A DNA stretch of 50,258 nucleotides from Acidocella sp. GTDB lineage: Bacteria; Pseudomonadota; Alphaproteobacteria; Acetobacterales; Acetobacteraceae. Positions 25,418 through 36,059 of this stretch are shown piece by piece. Every line of letters begins with the position of its first letter. Positions within the stretch are counted from its first letter, which is position 1. The translations under genes and the position numbers were made by a program. The stretch covers positions 1 to 50,258 of the forward strand of contig JAMFRU010000089.1 in the NCBI GenBank assembly GCA_026224875.1, given 5' to 3'. The notes beneath the pieces were generated by a model. It saw nothing but the letters and a program-made list of their open reading frames with translations, was not told the origin of the DNA and searched no databases.

Positions 25418-26848
25418 TTAGGCCGAGTAGTACATTTCGAACTCAACCGGGTGCGGTGTGTGTTCGAAGCGGTACACGTCCTTCCACTTGATTTCGATGT
25501 AGCTCTCGATCTGGTCCTTGGTGAACACGTCGCCCTGCAGCAGGAACTCGTGGTCGGCGGCCAGGGTTTCCAGCGCTTCGCGAAGCGAACCGCAAACCGT
25601 GGGGATGCCTTTCAGCTCTTCCGGCGGCAGCTCGTACAGATCCTTGTCCATCGGGTCGCCCGGGTGGATCTTGTTCTTGATGCCGTCGAGACCCGCCATG
25701 GTGAGGGCCGCGAAGGAGAGATACGGGTTCGCCGTCGGGTCGGGGAAACGGACCTCCACGCGCTTGGCTTTCGGGCTGGTTGTATACGGAATACGGCAGG
25801 AGGCCGAGCGGTTACGCGCGGAATAGGCCAGCAGCACCGGGGCTTCGAAACCCGGGATCAGGCGCTTGTAGCTGTTGGTCGAGGGGTTGGTGAAGGCATT
25901 GATCGACTTGGCATGCTTGATGACGCCGCCGATGAAATACAGACACATTTCGGACAGATCCGCATAACCATTGCCGGCGAACAACGGCTTGCCGGCTTTC
26001 CAGATCGAGGCGTGCGTGTGCATGCCCGAGCCGTTATCGCCATAGATCGGCTTGGGCATAAAGGTCGCCGTTTTGCCGTAAGAGTGAGCGACGTTGTGGA
26101 CGCAGTATTTATAGATCTGCATCTGGTCGGCCATCGTCGTCAGCGAGTTGAAGCGGGTCCCCAGCTCATGCTGGCTCTGCGCCACCTCATGGTGATGCTT
26201 CTCGATCGGCAGACCCATCTCGCCCATGGCGGAGAGCATTTCGGCGCGCAGGTCAACGTCGCCGTCAACCGGGGCGACGGGGAAATAGCCGCCCTTAACG
26301 GTCGGGCGGTGGCCCATGTTGCCTTCGGGGTAGTCCTTCATGGAGGAGCCGGGGCCCTCGATGGAGTCCAGCTGGTACATGCCGAAATTGCCGCCGGTGC
26401 CGAATTTTACGCTGTCAAAAATGAAGAACTCAGCTTCGGCGCCGATGAGAATGGTGTCACCGATGCCGGTGGCCTTTACATAGGCTTCCACGCGCTTGGC
26501 GGTGGAGCGCGGGTCGCGCGAATAGCCCTGGCCGGTGGCGGGTTCCACGATGTCGCAGAACAGGATCAGGCTCGGCTTGGCCGTGAACGGGTCCATAACC
26601 GCGGAATCGAGGTCCGGCTGCAGGATCATGTCGGACTCATTGATGGCTTTCCAGCCGGCAATGGAGGAGCCGTCGAACATGAAGCCGTCTTTGAGCGAGT
26701 CGGCATCAACGGTGCTGACATGCTGCGCGGTGTGCTGCCATTTGCCCTTGGGATCGGTGAAACGGAGATCGACATATTCGACCCCGTTTTCCTTGATCAA
26801 ATTCAGAACTTTAGCGACGCCGTCGTCGCTCTCGGCCTTCTTAGCCAT
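25418..26848 (-). CDS. glnA: glutamine synthetase, type I
   Basis: Glutamate plus ammonia plus ATP gives glutamine. 476 residues. Visible are [19 protein letters not shown], the NGSGMHTH-type motif [12 protein letters not shown], the glutamate-binding [10 protein letters not shown] and [19 protein letters not shown] (first part RIPYTTSP). The adenylylation site is Y405 in [10 protein letters not shown], so activity is probably adjusted by GlnE. It follows glnB by 170 bp in the same direction, as in most alphaproteobacteria. GGGGA precedes the ATG. Confidence 0.98.
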   Translation of the reverse strand: MAKKAESDDGVAKVLNLIKENGVEYVDLRFTDPKGKWQHTAQHVSTVDADSLKDGFMFDGSSIAGWKAINESDMILQPDLDSAVMDPFTAKPSLILFCDIVEPATGQGYSRDPRSTAKRVEAYVKATGIGDTILIGAEAEFFIFDSVKFGTGGNFGMYQLDSIEGPGSSMKDYPEGNMGHRPTVKGGYFPVAPVDGDVDLRAEMLSAMGEMGLPIEKHHHEVAQSQHELGTRFNSLTTMADQMQIYKYCVHNVAHSYGKTATFMPKPIYGDNGSGMHTHASIWKAGKPLFAGNGYADLSEMCLYFIGGVIKHAKSINAFTNPSTNSYKRLIPGFEAPVLLAYSARNRSASCRIPYTTSPKAKRVEVRFPDPTANPYLSFAALTMAGLDGIKNKIHPGDPMDKDLYELPPEELKGIPTVCGSLREALETLAADHEFLLQGDVFTKDQIESYIEIKWKDVYRFEHTPHPVEFEMYYSA

Positions 26849-26953
26849 TGCTCAATTCCCCGTTTTGTAAAAAGTTCAGGTGTAAGTTTTAACCGTTTAT
26901 CCGGCAAAGGCGCATGACGCGTTTTGCCTGAAAGGCGCTTAATCTGGATTGCA

Positions 26954-26984
26954 CCGGGGTCATGTTAAGCAAGCATGACCCCGG
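26954..26984 (-). terminator. hairpin in the glnB-glnA spacer
   Basis: CCGGGGTCATG and CATGACCCCGG pair perfectly over 11 bp around a 9-nt loop. No T-run follows. It may cause partial termination or separate the two messages' processing. Confidence 0.5.
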
Positions 26985-27018
26985 CGGCAATGTTATAAGC
27001 GGGTATTTTAAGCGATGA

Positions 27019-27670
<652 letters not shown>

Positions 27671-28831
27671 GTGAAACCAGCCAATGCATTGCTCGGCCAG
27701 ACCGGCACCACGATCTTCACCATCATGTCCGCACTGGCCGTGCAGCATAATGCCATCAACCTCGGCCAGGGGTTCCCGGATACCGAGGGGCCGGCCGATA
27801 TCGTGCAGGCCGCGGCCGATGCCCTGGGCGACCAGCGCAACCAGTACCCGCCGCTTACCGGCCTGCCGGAGCTGCGCGGCGCCGTGGCCGCCGCCAACAA
27901 AAGATTCTACGGGCTGGATATCGACCCGGTGGCGGGCGTGTGCGTTACCTCTGGCGCCACCGAGGCCATTACGGCGTGCCTGATGGCGCTGCTCAACCCC
28001 GGCGACGAGGTGGTGCTGATCGAGCCGCTATACGATACCTATTTGCCCGTGGTGCAGATGCTGGGTGCCGTGGCGCGGCTGGTGCGGCTGGAGCCGCCGC
28101 TATGGGAGCTGCCGCGCGAGGCGCTGGCCGCCGCCTTTGGGCCGAAAACCAAGCTGCTGTTGCTGAACTCGCCGATGAACCCTACGGGCAAGGTTTTTAC
28201 GCGCGACGAGCTGGATTTCATCGCCGGGCTTTTGCGCCAGCACGATGCCTATGCGGTGTGTGACGAGGTTTACGAGCATCTGGTTTTTAGAGGTGCGACA
28301 CATATCCCGCTGATGACCCTGCCAGGCATGGGGGAGCGGAGTTTGCGCATCGGCAGTGCAGGCAAAACCTTCTCGCTCACCGGCTGGAAGGTCGGTTATG
28401 TGTCTGGCCCGCCGGCGCTGATTTCCCTGGTCGCCAAGGCGCACCAGAACCTTACCTTCACCACCGCCCCCAACCTCCAGCGCGCCGTCGCCCTCGGCCT
28501 GGCCAAGCCGGATGCGTATTTTGCCGCTCTGGCCGACGGGCTGCAGGCTGGCCGCGATCTGCTGGAAGCCGGGCTGCAACGCTTAGGGTTCCTCACCCTC
28601 CCGGCCCAGGGCAGCTATTTCATCACCGCCGATTTCACCGCTCTGGGCTATGCGGGGGACGATGTGGCCTTCGCCCGTACCATCACCGCCGAGGCTGGTG
28701 TCGCCGCCATCCCCGTGTCCGCCTTCTATGCGGAGGGCGGCCCGCGCTCTTACGTCCGCTTCGCCTTCTGCAAACAACCTGCCGTGCTGGAGGAAGCCCT
28801 GCGCCGCCTGGAAGTCTGGCTTACTAAGTAA
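27671..28831 (+). CDS. PLP-dependent aminotransferase, class I/II
   Basis: 386 residues from GTG 27671, with AGGAG about 8 nt before it. Fold-type I features: INLGQGFPD, PPLTGLPELRGAVA, VTSGATEAI, NPMNPTGKV-like NSPMNPTGKVF, DEVYEHLVF and the PLP lysine K232 in SAGKTFSLTGWKVGY. The sequence is closest in style to the methionine/aspartate-type transaminases (YbdL/KAT-like, also annotated DapC). Exact substrate unknown. Divergent from glnB; the tRNA-His gene follows about 80 bp after. Confidence 0.88.
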   Translation: MKPANALLGQTGTTIFTIMSALAVQHNAINLGQGFPDTEGPADIVQAAADALGDQRNQYPPLTGLPELRGAVAAANKRFYGLDIDPVAGVCVTSGATEAITACLMALLNPGDEVVLIEPLYDTYLPVVQMLGAVARLVRLEPPLWELPREALAAAFGPKTKLLLLNSPMNPTGKVFTRDELDFIAGLLRQHDAYAVCDEVYEHLVFRGATHIPLMTLPGMGERSLRIGSAGKTFSLTGWKVGYVSGPPALISLVAKAHQNLTFTTAPNLQRAVALGLAKPDAYFAALADGLQAGRDLLEAGLQRLGFLTLPAQGSYFITADFTALGYAGDDVAFARTITAEAGVAAIPVSAFYAEGGPRSYVRFAFCKQPAVLEEALRRLEVWLTK

Positions 28832-28909
28832 AAGCCCCGCAGGGCGCAGCCGTGCAGTAAAAGCATTGACGGGCTAGGCCAGAGCGCGTTACGAGGCCCC
28901 ACCCTGGAT

Positions 28910-28986
28910 GGCGGACGTAGCTCAGTTGGTAGAGCGCCGGTTTGTGGTACCGGTTGTCGCGGGTTCAATCCCCGTCGTTCGCCCCA
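28910..28986 (+). tRNA. tRNA-His (GTG anticodon)
   Basis: The acceptor stem GCGGACG pairs with CGTTCGC. The genome encodes the extra G-1 (28910) opposite discriminator C73, the identity pair of histidine tRNA, and also the terminal CCA (28984-28986). The D-arm AGCTCAGTTGGTAGAGC, the anticodon loop TTTGTGG in the CCGG/CCGG stem and the T-arm GGGTTCAATCCCC are standard. Confidence 0.96.
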
Positions 28987-29061
28987 GGTTTTACTCCCCC
29001 CTTGCCTGCCCCGCCCTTGCGGCCCAGTTTACCGGCGAGCACTAATTCGAGGGAGCAACAC

Positions 29062-30057
<996 letters not shown>

Positions 30058-30065
30058 CCATTGAT

Positions 30066-30110
30066 TCAAAAATTTTTTGGTGTCGCTTTTTTACAAAAAA
30101 GCGGCTGTTT
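30066..30110 (+). repeat. T-run/A-run hairpin element, copy 1
   Basis: An AAAATTTTTTGG lead is followed by GTCGCTTTTTT-AC-AAAAAAGCGGC (one G-T wobble) and CTG. It starts 9 bp after the reductase stop codon. Same arrangement as the elements at 33251 and 47861. Likely a terminator. The remaining spacer to aceA is AT-rich with several imperfect repeats. Confidence 0.65.
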
Positions 30111-30290
30111 TTTCTTAAAACGCGACTTGTTTTGAGTAAAATTTTTACAAAACTTCCTAATTTACAATTAAATCCACACTGTTTTACGCGTGTTTTTCAC
30201 AAAACCGGCGATTTTTTTACTTCCTTCCGTAAGCGTTAGGTGTATGTGTGCGCCGCAACATAGACCTCCAACCGCGAACGGATGTGAAGA

Positions 30291-31886
30291 ATGTCTTACC
30301 AAGACCATATCAGCGACGTCACTGGGCTGATCTCTGCGAAGAACGGTACCTGGGACGGGATCAGCCCCGAGGCGGTGGCCCGTATGCGCCTCCAGAACCG
30401 GTTCCGCACCGGTCTGGACATTGCGAAGTACACCGCGAACATCATGCGCGCTGATATGGCTGCTTATGATGCGGACCACGCCAATTACACCCAGTCTCTG
30501 GGTTGCTGGCACGGGTTTATCGCGCAGCAGAAGATGATCTCCATCAAGAAGCATTTCGGTACCACCAAGCGCCGCTACATCTACCTCTCGGGCTGGATGA
30601 TTGCCGCTTTGCGTTCCGATTTCGGCCCGCTGCCGGACCAGTCGATGCATGAGAAAACCTCCGTGCCGGCGCTGATCGCGGAAATCTATACCTTCCTGCG
30701 CCAGGCCGACCAGCGCGAGCTGGGCATGCTGTTCCGCGACCTGGATGCCGCCCGCACTGCCGGCGATCTTGCCCGCCAGAAAGAGGTTCAGGCCAAGATC
30801 GACCATTACGAAACCCATGTCGTGCCCATCATCGCCGATATCGACGCTGGTTTCGGCAATGCCGAGGCGACGTATTTGTTGGCCAAGAAGATGATCGAAG
30901 CCGGCGCCTGCGCGCTGCAGATTGAGAACCAGGTGTCCGATGAGAAGCAGTGCGGCCATCAGGACGGCAAGGTTACCGTGCCGCATGAGGATTTTCTTGC
31001 GAAGGTCCGTGCCTGCCGCTACGCCTTTCTTGAACTCGGCATTGAAGAGGGCATCATCGTTACGCGCACCGACTCACTCGGCGCCGGGCTGACCAAGCAG
31101 ATCGCCGTTTCCAAGGAGCCGGGCGATCTTGGCGACCAGTACAATTCCTTCCTGGATTGCGAGGAAGTACAGCCGGGCGACGCGCATAATGGCGATGTCA
31201 TCATCAACCGCAACGGCAAAATGCTGCGTCCGAAGCGCCTGGCCTCCAACCTCTACCAGTTCCGCGCCGGCACGGGCGAAGACCGTTGCGTTCTGGACTC
31301 CATCACGAGCTTGCAGAACGGCGCTGATCTGTTGTGGATTGAAACCGAGAAGCCGCATGTGGAGCAGATCGCCGGCATGATGGACCGCATCCGCGCCGTC
31401 GTCCCGAACGCCAAGCTGGCCTATAACAATTCGCCGTCCTTCAACTGGACGCTGAATTTCCGCCAGCAGGTGTATGATGCAATGAAGGCCGAAGGCAAGG
31501 ACGTTTCCGCCTACGACCGCGCCAAGCTGATGGGCGTCGCTTACGATGCCACCCCGCTGGGCATAGAAGCCGACGAACGCATCCGCACCTTCCAGGCCGA
31601 TGCCGCAATGCGCGCCGGCATCTTCCACCATTTGATCACTTTGCCGACCTACCACACCGCGGCACTGTCCACCGACAATCTGGCGAAAGAGTATTTCGGC
31701 AGCCAGGGCATGCTCGGCTACGTGCTGAACGTGCAGCGTGAGGAAATCCGCCAGGGTATCGCCTGCGTGAAACATCAGAACATGTCGGGCTCCGACATCG
31801 GCGATGATCACAAGGAATATTTTGCCGGTGAGGCCGCGTTGAAGGCTGGCGGTTCGCATAATACGATGAACCAGTTCGCCGCTTAG
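30291..31886 (+). CDS. aceA: isocitrate lyase (long form)
   Basis: Splits isocitrate to glyoxylate and succinate in the glyoxylate shunt. 531 residues, the length of the long bacterial/eukaryote-like form rather than the 430-residue E. coli type. SLGCWHGFIAQQK, the metal site IADIDAGFGN, the catalytic loop EKQCGHQDGKVTVPH with the active cysteine and TRTDS are intact. Malate synthase is not in the window. Works upstream of gluconeogenesis by PckA. The 233-bp AT-rich leader has runs of T and could hold regulation, but no motif was recognised. Confidence 0.96.
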   Translation: MSYQDHISDVTGLISAKNGTWDGISPEAVARMRLQNRFRTGLDIAKYTANIMRADMAAYDADHANYTQSLGCWHGFIAQQKMISIKKHFGTTKRRYIYLSGWMIAALRSDFGPLPDQSMHEKTSVPALIAEIYTFLRQADQRELGMLFRDLDAARTAGDLARQKEVQAKIDHYETHVVPIIADIDAGFGNAEATYLLAKKMIEAGACALQIENQVSDEKQCGHQDGKVTVPHEDFLAKVRACRYAFLELGIEEGIIVTRTDSLGAGLTKQIAVSKEPGDLGDQYNSFLDCEEVQPGDAHNGDVIINRNGKMLRPKRLASNLYQFRAGTGEDRCVLDSITSLQNGADLLWIETEKPHVEQIAGMMDRIRAVVPNAKLAYNNSPSFNWTLNFRQQVYDAMKAEGKDVSAYDRAKLMGVAYDATPLGIEADERIRTFQADAAMRAGIFHHLITLPTYHTAALSTDNLAKEYFGSQGMLGYVLNVQREEIRQGIACVKHQNMSGSDIGDDHKEYFAGEAALKAGGSHNTMNQFAA

Positions 31887-31905
31887 CGCAGCACATACTG
31901 CAGAT

Positions 31906-31941
31906 AAAAACGGCCCGGAGCTTCTGCTCCGGGCCGTTTTT
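31906..31941 (+). terminator. intrinsic terminator after aceA
   Basis: AAAAACGGCCCGGAGC-TTCT-GCTCCGGGCCGTTTTT, perfect 16-bp arms, 20 bp after the stop codon. Confidence 0.92.
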
Positions 31942-32036
31942 CATGGCACCCAGATCGGTTGCGGAGATGCTTGACAAAGCCCTGGATTGGGGCTGCCAAT
32001 AAGCCGGCATCGGGATAATAAGGGAGAGACGGCGCC

Positions 32037-32704
32037 GTGAAATTCCTGCACCATCAGGCCGGCGTTTTGGCCATCGCCGCCAGCCTTGGTTTTGCGCCCT
32101 CTGCATATGCCGATGCCGATTACCACGTGCTGGGCAATGACGCTGCCTGGGAGGTTGGCACCGGCACGGATTCCCAGGGCAATGAATATTGCTCGATTCA
32201 GGACCAGTCGCAGGACCAGAGCTACGGGTTGCTCCTGCTCATCTACCGCTCGGCGACGATCCGAGTTTTGAGGTCCACGCGTTCAAGGACAGCTGGTCGA
32301 TCCCGGCCAATGCCGATGTTCCCACCAAGTTCAATTTTTCGGACGGCGGCAGCTGGGATGCCGATGGGGCCGCGGCAAGTGATGGCAGCTCGGTTGTGGA
32401 TTATACCATCGACATCAAGGATATGAAGGATTTCCTCGCCGATTTTTCGCAGTCCACCAGCCTGGACATCATGTTCACCAACGGCACCGAACCGACCTGG
32501 ACAACCGACCTTACCGGCAGCTCCCAGGCCACGGCTGATCTGCTGAAATGTTCCAACAAACTGCTCAACGATAATGGCGGCGCTGGCGGGGGCGGCAACA
32601 CCGAGCCGTTTAGCCCGCCGCCGGATAATTCCCAGCCTTTTGCGCAACCGCCGGACAACAGCGCCCCCGCGCCGCCGGATAATTCGCGGCAGCAGACTCT
32701 GTAA
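32037..32704 (+). pseudogene. secreted protein gene with a single-base frameshift
   Basis: GTG 32037 has GGGAG upstream. The first 71 codons give a signal peptide (MKFLHHQAGVLAIAASLGF, cleavage after AYA) and a mature start DADYHVLGNDAAWEVG. At about 32250-32254 the frame breaks; the next frame continues DDPSFEVHAFKDSWSIPANA to SSPPPDNS-type proline/asparagine repeats and ends at 32704. One extra G at CTCGGCGAC would restore a 222-residue protein. So this is a decayed gene, a sequencing error or a slippage site. The late part has three PPDNS units (PPPDNSQPFAQPPDNSAPAP). Homology not recognised. Confidence 0.7.
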
Positions 32705-33246
32705 TGGCGGACATCGCGGAACTCACCACGGCACGGCTCATCTTGCGCGGCGTAACGTTGGCGGACGCTCCCGCGATCCAGCGCAACTTCGACGATTACG
32801 AGATCATCCGTTACCTCGCCGCTGTCGTGCCCTGGCCCTACCCGCCCGATGGCGCGCATAATTTTCTGAATGTGGTGCTGGCTTCGCAAGGTGATACCCG
32901 TTGGGTCTGGGCGCTGTTCCTGAAAGACGCACCGGAGGAAGCCGCCGGCATCGTCGATCTGCGCCACGGCGAGGGCGAGAACCGCGGTTTTTGGCTGGCG
33001 CGCCGGCTCTGGGGACAGGGGCTGATGACTGAAGCCTGCGATGCTGTCACGGACTATGCGTTTACAGCGCTCGGCTTTGAGAAACTGACTCTCTGCAACG
33101 CCGCCGGCAACACCCGCTCGCGCCGCATCAAAGAAAAAGCGGGCGCCACGTTTCTACACGTGGAACCTGCTTCTTTTGTGGACCCAGCGCTCACAACGCA
33201 CGAAGTCTGGGAGCTAAACCGCGCCACCTGGGCAGCCCGGCGCTAA
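32704..33246 (+). CDS. GNAT family N-acetyltransferase (RimJ/RimL type)
   Basis: 180 residues. TARLILRGVTLADAPAI, PYPPDGAH, the acetyl-CoA region GFWLARRLWGQGLMTEAC and the tail NTRSRRIKEKAGATFL are typical of RimJ/RimL-like acetyltransferases. The ATG overlaps the TAA of the frameshifted gene (TAATG), so its translation may depend on that gene. Acceptor unknown: ribosomal protein or small molecule. Confidence 0.9.
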   Translation: MADIAELTTARLILRGVTLADAPAIQRNFDDYEIIRYLAAVVPWPYPPDGAHNFLNVVLASQGDTRWVWALFLKDAPEEAAGIVDLRHGEGENRGFWLARRLWGQGLMTEACDAVTDYAFTALGFEKLTLCNAAGNTRSRRIKEKAGATFLHVEPASFVDPALTTHEVWELNRATWAARR

Positions 33247-33250
33247 ATTC

Positions 33251-33294
33251 CCAAAAGTTTTTTGCGCCGCTTTTTTACAAAAAAGCGGCTGCTT
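33251..33294 (+). repeat. T-run/A-run hairpin element, copy 2
   Basis: CCAAAAGTTTTTTGC then GCCGCTTTTTT-AC-AAAAAAGCGGC (33266-33289) then TGCTTA. It lies 5 bp after the acetyltransferase stop and just before the stop of the convergent permease. It can terminate both ways. Confidence 0.7.
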
Positions 33295-33298
33295 ACTT

Positions 33299-34669
33299 CT
33301 AGTCCTCAGCCAGAATATTACCCAGCTTCTTGCCCCAGCCAGACGGCCGGTAGAACACGATGCCAATCAACAGCCCGCCCAGCCCGATGATCTTGGTAGG
33401 TTCATCGAACTGGAAGAAAGCGTAAATTCCCAGCACGAACAGGATCAACGCGCTGGCGGCCGGAATGATGACATATTGCACGAAATTGCCGGGTGAGGAT
33501 TTACGGTACACCCAGGCGCAAACCAGCCCGGCCAGGCCGTAATAATAGCACACCTGCACGGCAATCGCCGCGACTGAATCCGACAGGATTTTCGCGACCG
33601 AAGAGGCAAAGCTCGAGGCGAAGATCATGACCAGTCCCACGGCGAGCAGCAGATACATGGTACGCACCGGGGTGATCGTTTTCTCGTGTACCTGGCCGAA
33701 ATAGCCCGGCAAGGCACGGTCGCGGCCCATGGCGAACAGGGTGCGCGAGAATTGCAGCATCGTCGTTTCCAGCGTGGCCACCGAAGAGAGGATCAGCACC
33801 AGAATGGCGGAATAGGCGCCAAATTTGCCGAGCCCCGCGGCGATTGCCACATGGTAGATCAGATTATCGGAGAACCCGCTGGCATCGGCCAGCGTGAACA
33901 TCATCAACGCCGCGACCGTGAACGCCACGAAAGAGGCAATGGTGATGAAAATGCTCAGAAACCCGCCCTGGCCGGCGGCATTCGGCGGGTGCCCCTTGGT
34001 CTCTTCCGAGAGGTTGCTGGTCACATCCCAGCCCCAGTACAGAAACACCACGATGAGCGCCGAAGAGGCAAACGTACCGGGCGGGTAGTCGAAGCTGAAC
34101 CACGAGGCGGAGAACGAGGTGACCGCGCCATGTGTGCCGCTATGCACGAAGGCTGCGATGGAGATGATCGCCAGCAGCCCGAGCTCGATGCTGCTCATCA
34201 CCACCTGGATTTTGCTGGTCAGCTCAATGCCCGTGATCAGCACGATGCCGATTGCGATAAACCACACCGCACCAATGCCGGTGGTGAGAAACACATTGCT
34301 GGCAAGATTGGGGTCGAACAGATCGATTGTGGCGGTGCCGAGCGGAACCGAGCCCGTGACCATGAACACCATGGCGGCGATCAGCAGTGCCCAGCCGGAA
34401 AAATACCCGAAGAACCCGCCAAAAACCGATTTGGTCCATTCATAGGCGGCGCCGGCATTCACCATTTTCGCGGTGAGGCCTTTATAGGCAACGGCAATCC
34501 CCAGCATGGGGAGTGCGAACAGCAGCAGTGCATTGGGCGAGACCTTGCCTGCCGCCGCCAGTAGCCCGGCGATTGCCACCGCAATGGAAAACCCCGGTGC
34601 GGAACCCGCTACACCCATGATGATAGATTCAAAAAACGATAGAGAATCAGCCTTTAATTTTGTACTCAC
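33299..34669 (-). CDS. APC superfamily amino acid/polyamine permease
   Basis: 456 residues from GTG 34669; a longer frame to 34795 would run into aguA. About 12 hydrophobic segments. The start SFFESIIMGVAGSAPGFSIA (first part SFFESIIMGVAGSAPG) is the first-helix G-x-G-like signature of the APC family, followed by MVNAGAAYEWTKSVFGGFFG (first part MVNAGAAYEW). Position at the end of the agmatine/putrescine operon suggests that it imports agmatine, putrescine or an amino acid precursor. The start lies 35 bp after the aguA stop. Confidence 0.87.
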   Translation of the reverse strand: MSTKLKADSLSFFESIIMGVAGSAPGFSIAVAIAGLLAAAGKVSPNALLLFALPMLGIAVAYKGLTAKMVNAGAAYEWTKSVFGGFFGYFSGWALLIAAMVFMVTGSVPLGTATIDLFDPNLASNVFLTTGIGAVWFIAIGIVLITGIELTSKIQVVMSSIELGLLAIISIAAFVHSGTHGAVTSFSASWFSFDYPPGTFASSALIVVFLYWGWDVTSNLSEETKGHPPNAAGQGGFLSIFITIASFVAFTVAALMMFTLADASGFSDNLIYHVAIAAGLGKFGAYSAILVLILSSVATLETTMLQFSRTLFAMGRDRALPGYFGQVHEKTITPVRTMYLLLAVGLVMIFASSFASSVAKILSDSVAAIAVQVCYYYGLAGLVCAWVYRKSSPGNFVQYVIIPAASALILFVLGIYAFFQFDEPTKIIGLGGLLIGIVFYRPSGWGKKLGNILAED

Positions 34670-34703
34670 CCCGGCCCCCCGCTTGTTTAGGTGTATGTTT
34701 TGT

Positions 34704-35804
34704 TTACGTGCCGCCCTTTGGTTGCTGCTGGGTGATGCAATGGATATTGCCACCCCCCAGCAGAATTTCGCGCGCCGGCACCATAACAATGTCACGTCCG
34801 GGAAACAGCCGGGTCAGCACATCGCGCGCCGCCGCATCCGTCTCCACGCCGAAACCCCCGCCACCAAAAGAGGGCGCAATTATTGCGCCATTCGCGATAT
34901 AAAAATTCACGTAGGATGCCGCCATGCGGTCGCCCGCGCGCCGGTTCATGCCCGAAGGTGTTGCATCGAGCCCGCTAACCTCCTCGGCGGTGTAGAACAT
35001 CGGGGTGGGCATGGGGATGCGCTCCACCTTGATCGGCCGCCCCTTGGCATCACGGGCTGCCAGCAGCCGCGCCTCGGCATCGCGGCTCACCGCATAATGC
35101 GGGTCCGCAGGGTCGTCGCACCAGGTGAGCAGCACCACGCCGGGTGCCACAAAACAGGCGAGGTTATCGACATGCCCGTCGGTCTCATCCTCCGGCACGC
35201 CCTGGCCCAGCCAGATAACATGGCTCGCACCCAGATAATCCTTGAGCACCCGCTCCATCTCCTGGCGCGTCGGGTTCTCGTTACGGTTCTCGTTCAACAC
35301 ACATTGCTCGGCCACCAGCACGGTGCCCTCGCCATCCACATGGATTGCCCCGCCTTCAACCACGTTGGGTGCCCGGAACCGCCGCGCCCGCTCAATGCCC
35401 AGCATTTTCGCGGCCACCTGATCATCCAAATCCCAGGGAAAATACAAGCCGCCAATCAAGCCGCCCCAGGCATTGAACGGCCAATCAACCCCGCCCAACT
35501 TACCGTCACGCCCCAACAAAAACGAGCACCCGACATCGCGCGCCCAGCTGTCGTTAGTGCTGACCTCAACCACCCGCACCGCCTCAGGCAAAACAGTCCG
35601 GGCATTCTCAAACTGCCGCGCACTCACCATCATCGTAACAGGCTCATACCGTGCAATGGCACTGGCCACCGCCACAAAAGCCCCCTGCGCCGGCTTAGCC
35701 CCCAACCGCCAATTATCCGGCCGCTCCGGCCAAATCATCCAACACCCCGCATGCCCGGCCCACTCCGCCGGCATGGCAAACCCGGCTTCCCGCGGTGTGG
35801 TCAT
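34704..35804 (-). CDS. aguA: agmatine deiminase
   Basis: Agmatine to N-carbamoylputrescine plus ammonia. 366 residues. MPAEWAGHAGCWMIWPERPDNWR (first part MPAEWAGHAGCWMIW), DSWARDVGC, VEGGAIHVDGEG, DGHVDNLACF and the catalytic cysteine in LLGGGNIHCITQQQP fit the guanidine-modifying fold. The ATG abuts the large palindromic element 35805-36059. Upstream of it there is no Shine-Dalgarno sequence, only the element's arm (AGGTCTTCCTC). So the element separates aguA from aguB and probably affects its translation. Confidence 0.94.
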   Translation of the reverse strand: MTTPREAGFAMPAEWAGHAGCWMIWPERPDNWRLGAKPAQGAFVAVASAIARYEPVTMMVSARQFENARTVLPEAVRVVEVSTNDSWARDVGCSFLLGRDGKLGGVDWPFNAWGGLIGGLYFPWDLDDQVAAKMLGIERARRFRAPNVVEGGAIHVDGEGTVLVAEQCVLNENRNENPTRQEMERVLKDYLGASHVIWLGQGVPEDETDGHVDNLACFVAPGVVLLTWCDDPADPHYAVSRDAEARLLAARDAKGRPIKVERIPMPTPMFYTAEEVSGLDATPSGMNRRAGDRMAASYVNFYIANGAIIAPSFGGGGFGVETDAAARDVLTRLFPGRDIVMVPAREILLGGGNIHCITQQQPKGGT

Positions 35805-36059
35805 GAGGAAGACCTGGGGGCTGCGCCCCCTTGCCCCCTACGAGGGCTCCGCCCCTCGCCCCCGCTGGGGCCTGAGGCCCCAGACCCCCAACAATCGGGT
35901 TTGGGAAGGGGATGCCCTGCATGGGCTTTCCACGCGCACGGGCGTGACAGGGCATCCCCTTCCCAAACCCGGGTGGGATCCAAGGGCCCTTCGGCCCTTG
36001 GTGGGTCCAGGGCGGAGCCCTGGTAGGGGGCAAGGGGGCGCAGCCCCCAGGTCTTCCTC
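35805..36059. repeat. cloverleaf-like palindromic element 1
   Basis: Outer perfect 37-bp arms (35805-35841 and 36023-36059). Hairpin block A (35865-35895, CTGGGGCCTGAGGCCCCAG plus ACCCCCAACAAT). A perfect 24-bp central stem (35896-35919 with 35948-35971) closing a 28-nt loop that holds TTCCACGCGCACGGG (35928-35942). Hairpin block B (35969-36001, with CCAAGGGCCCTTCGGCCCTTGG around its 20-base core). Small palindromes GAGGGCTCCGCCCCTC and CCAGGGCGGAGCCCTGG flank the inner parts. The element fills exactly the space between the aguB stop and the aguA start. No protein is encoded. Confidence 0.9.

Noticed and set aside
35805-36059. Element 1 as a retron or group II intron
   Set aside because: No reverse transcriptase is near, and there is no domain V-like or msr/msd structure. 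Its copy at 41 kb has no such gene either.
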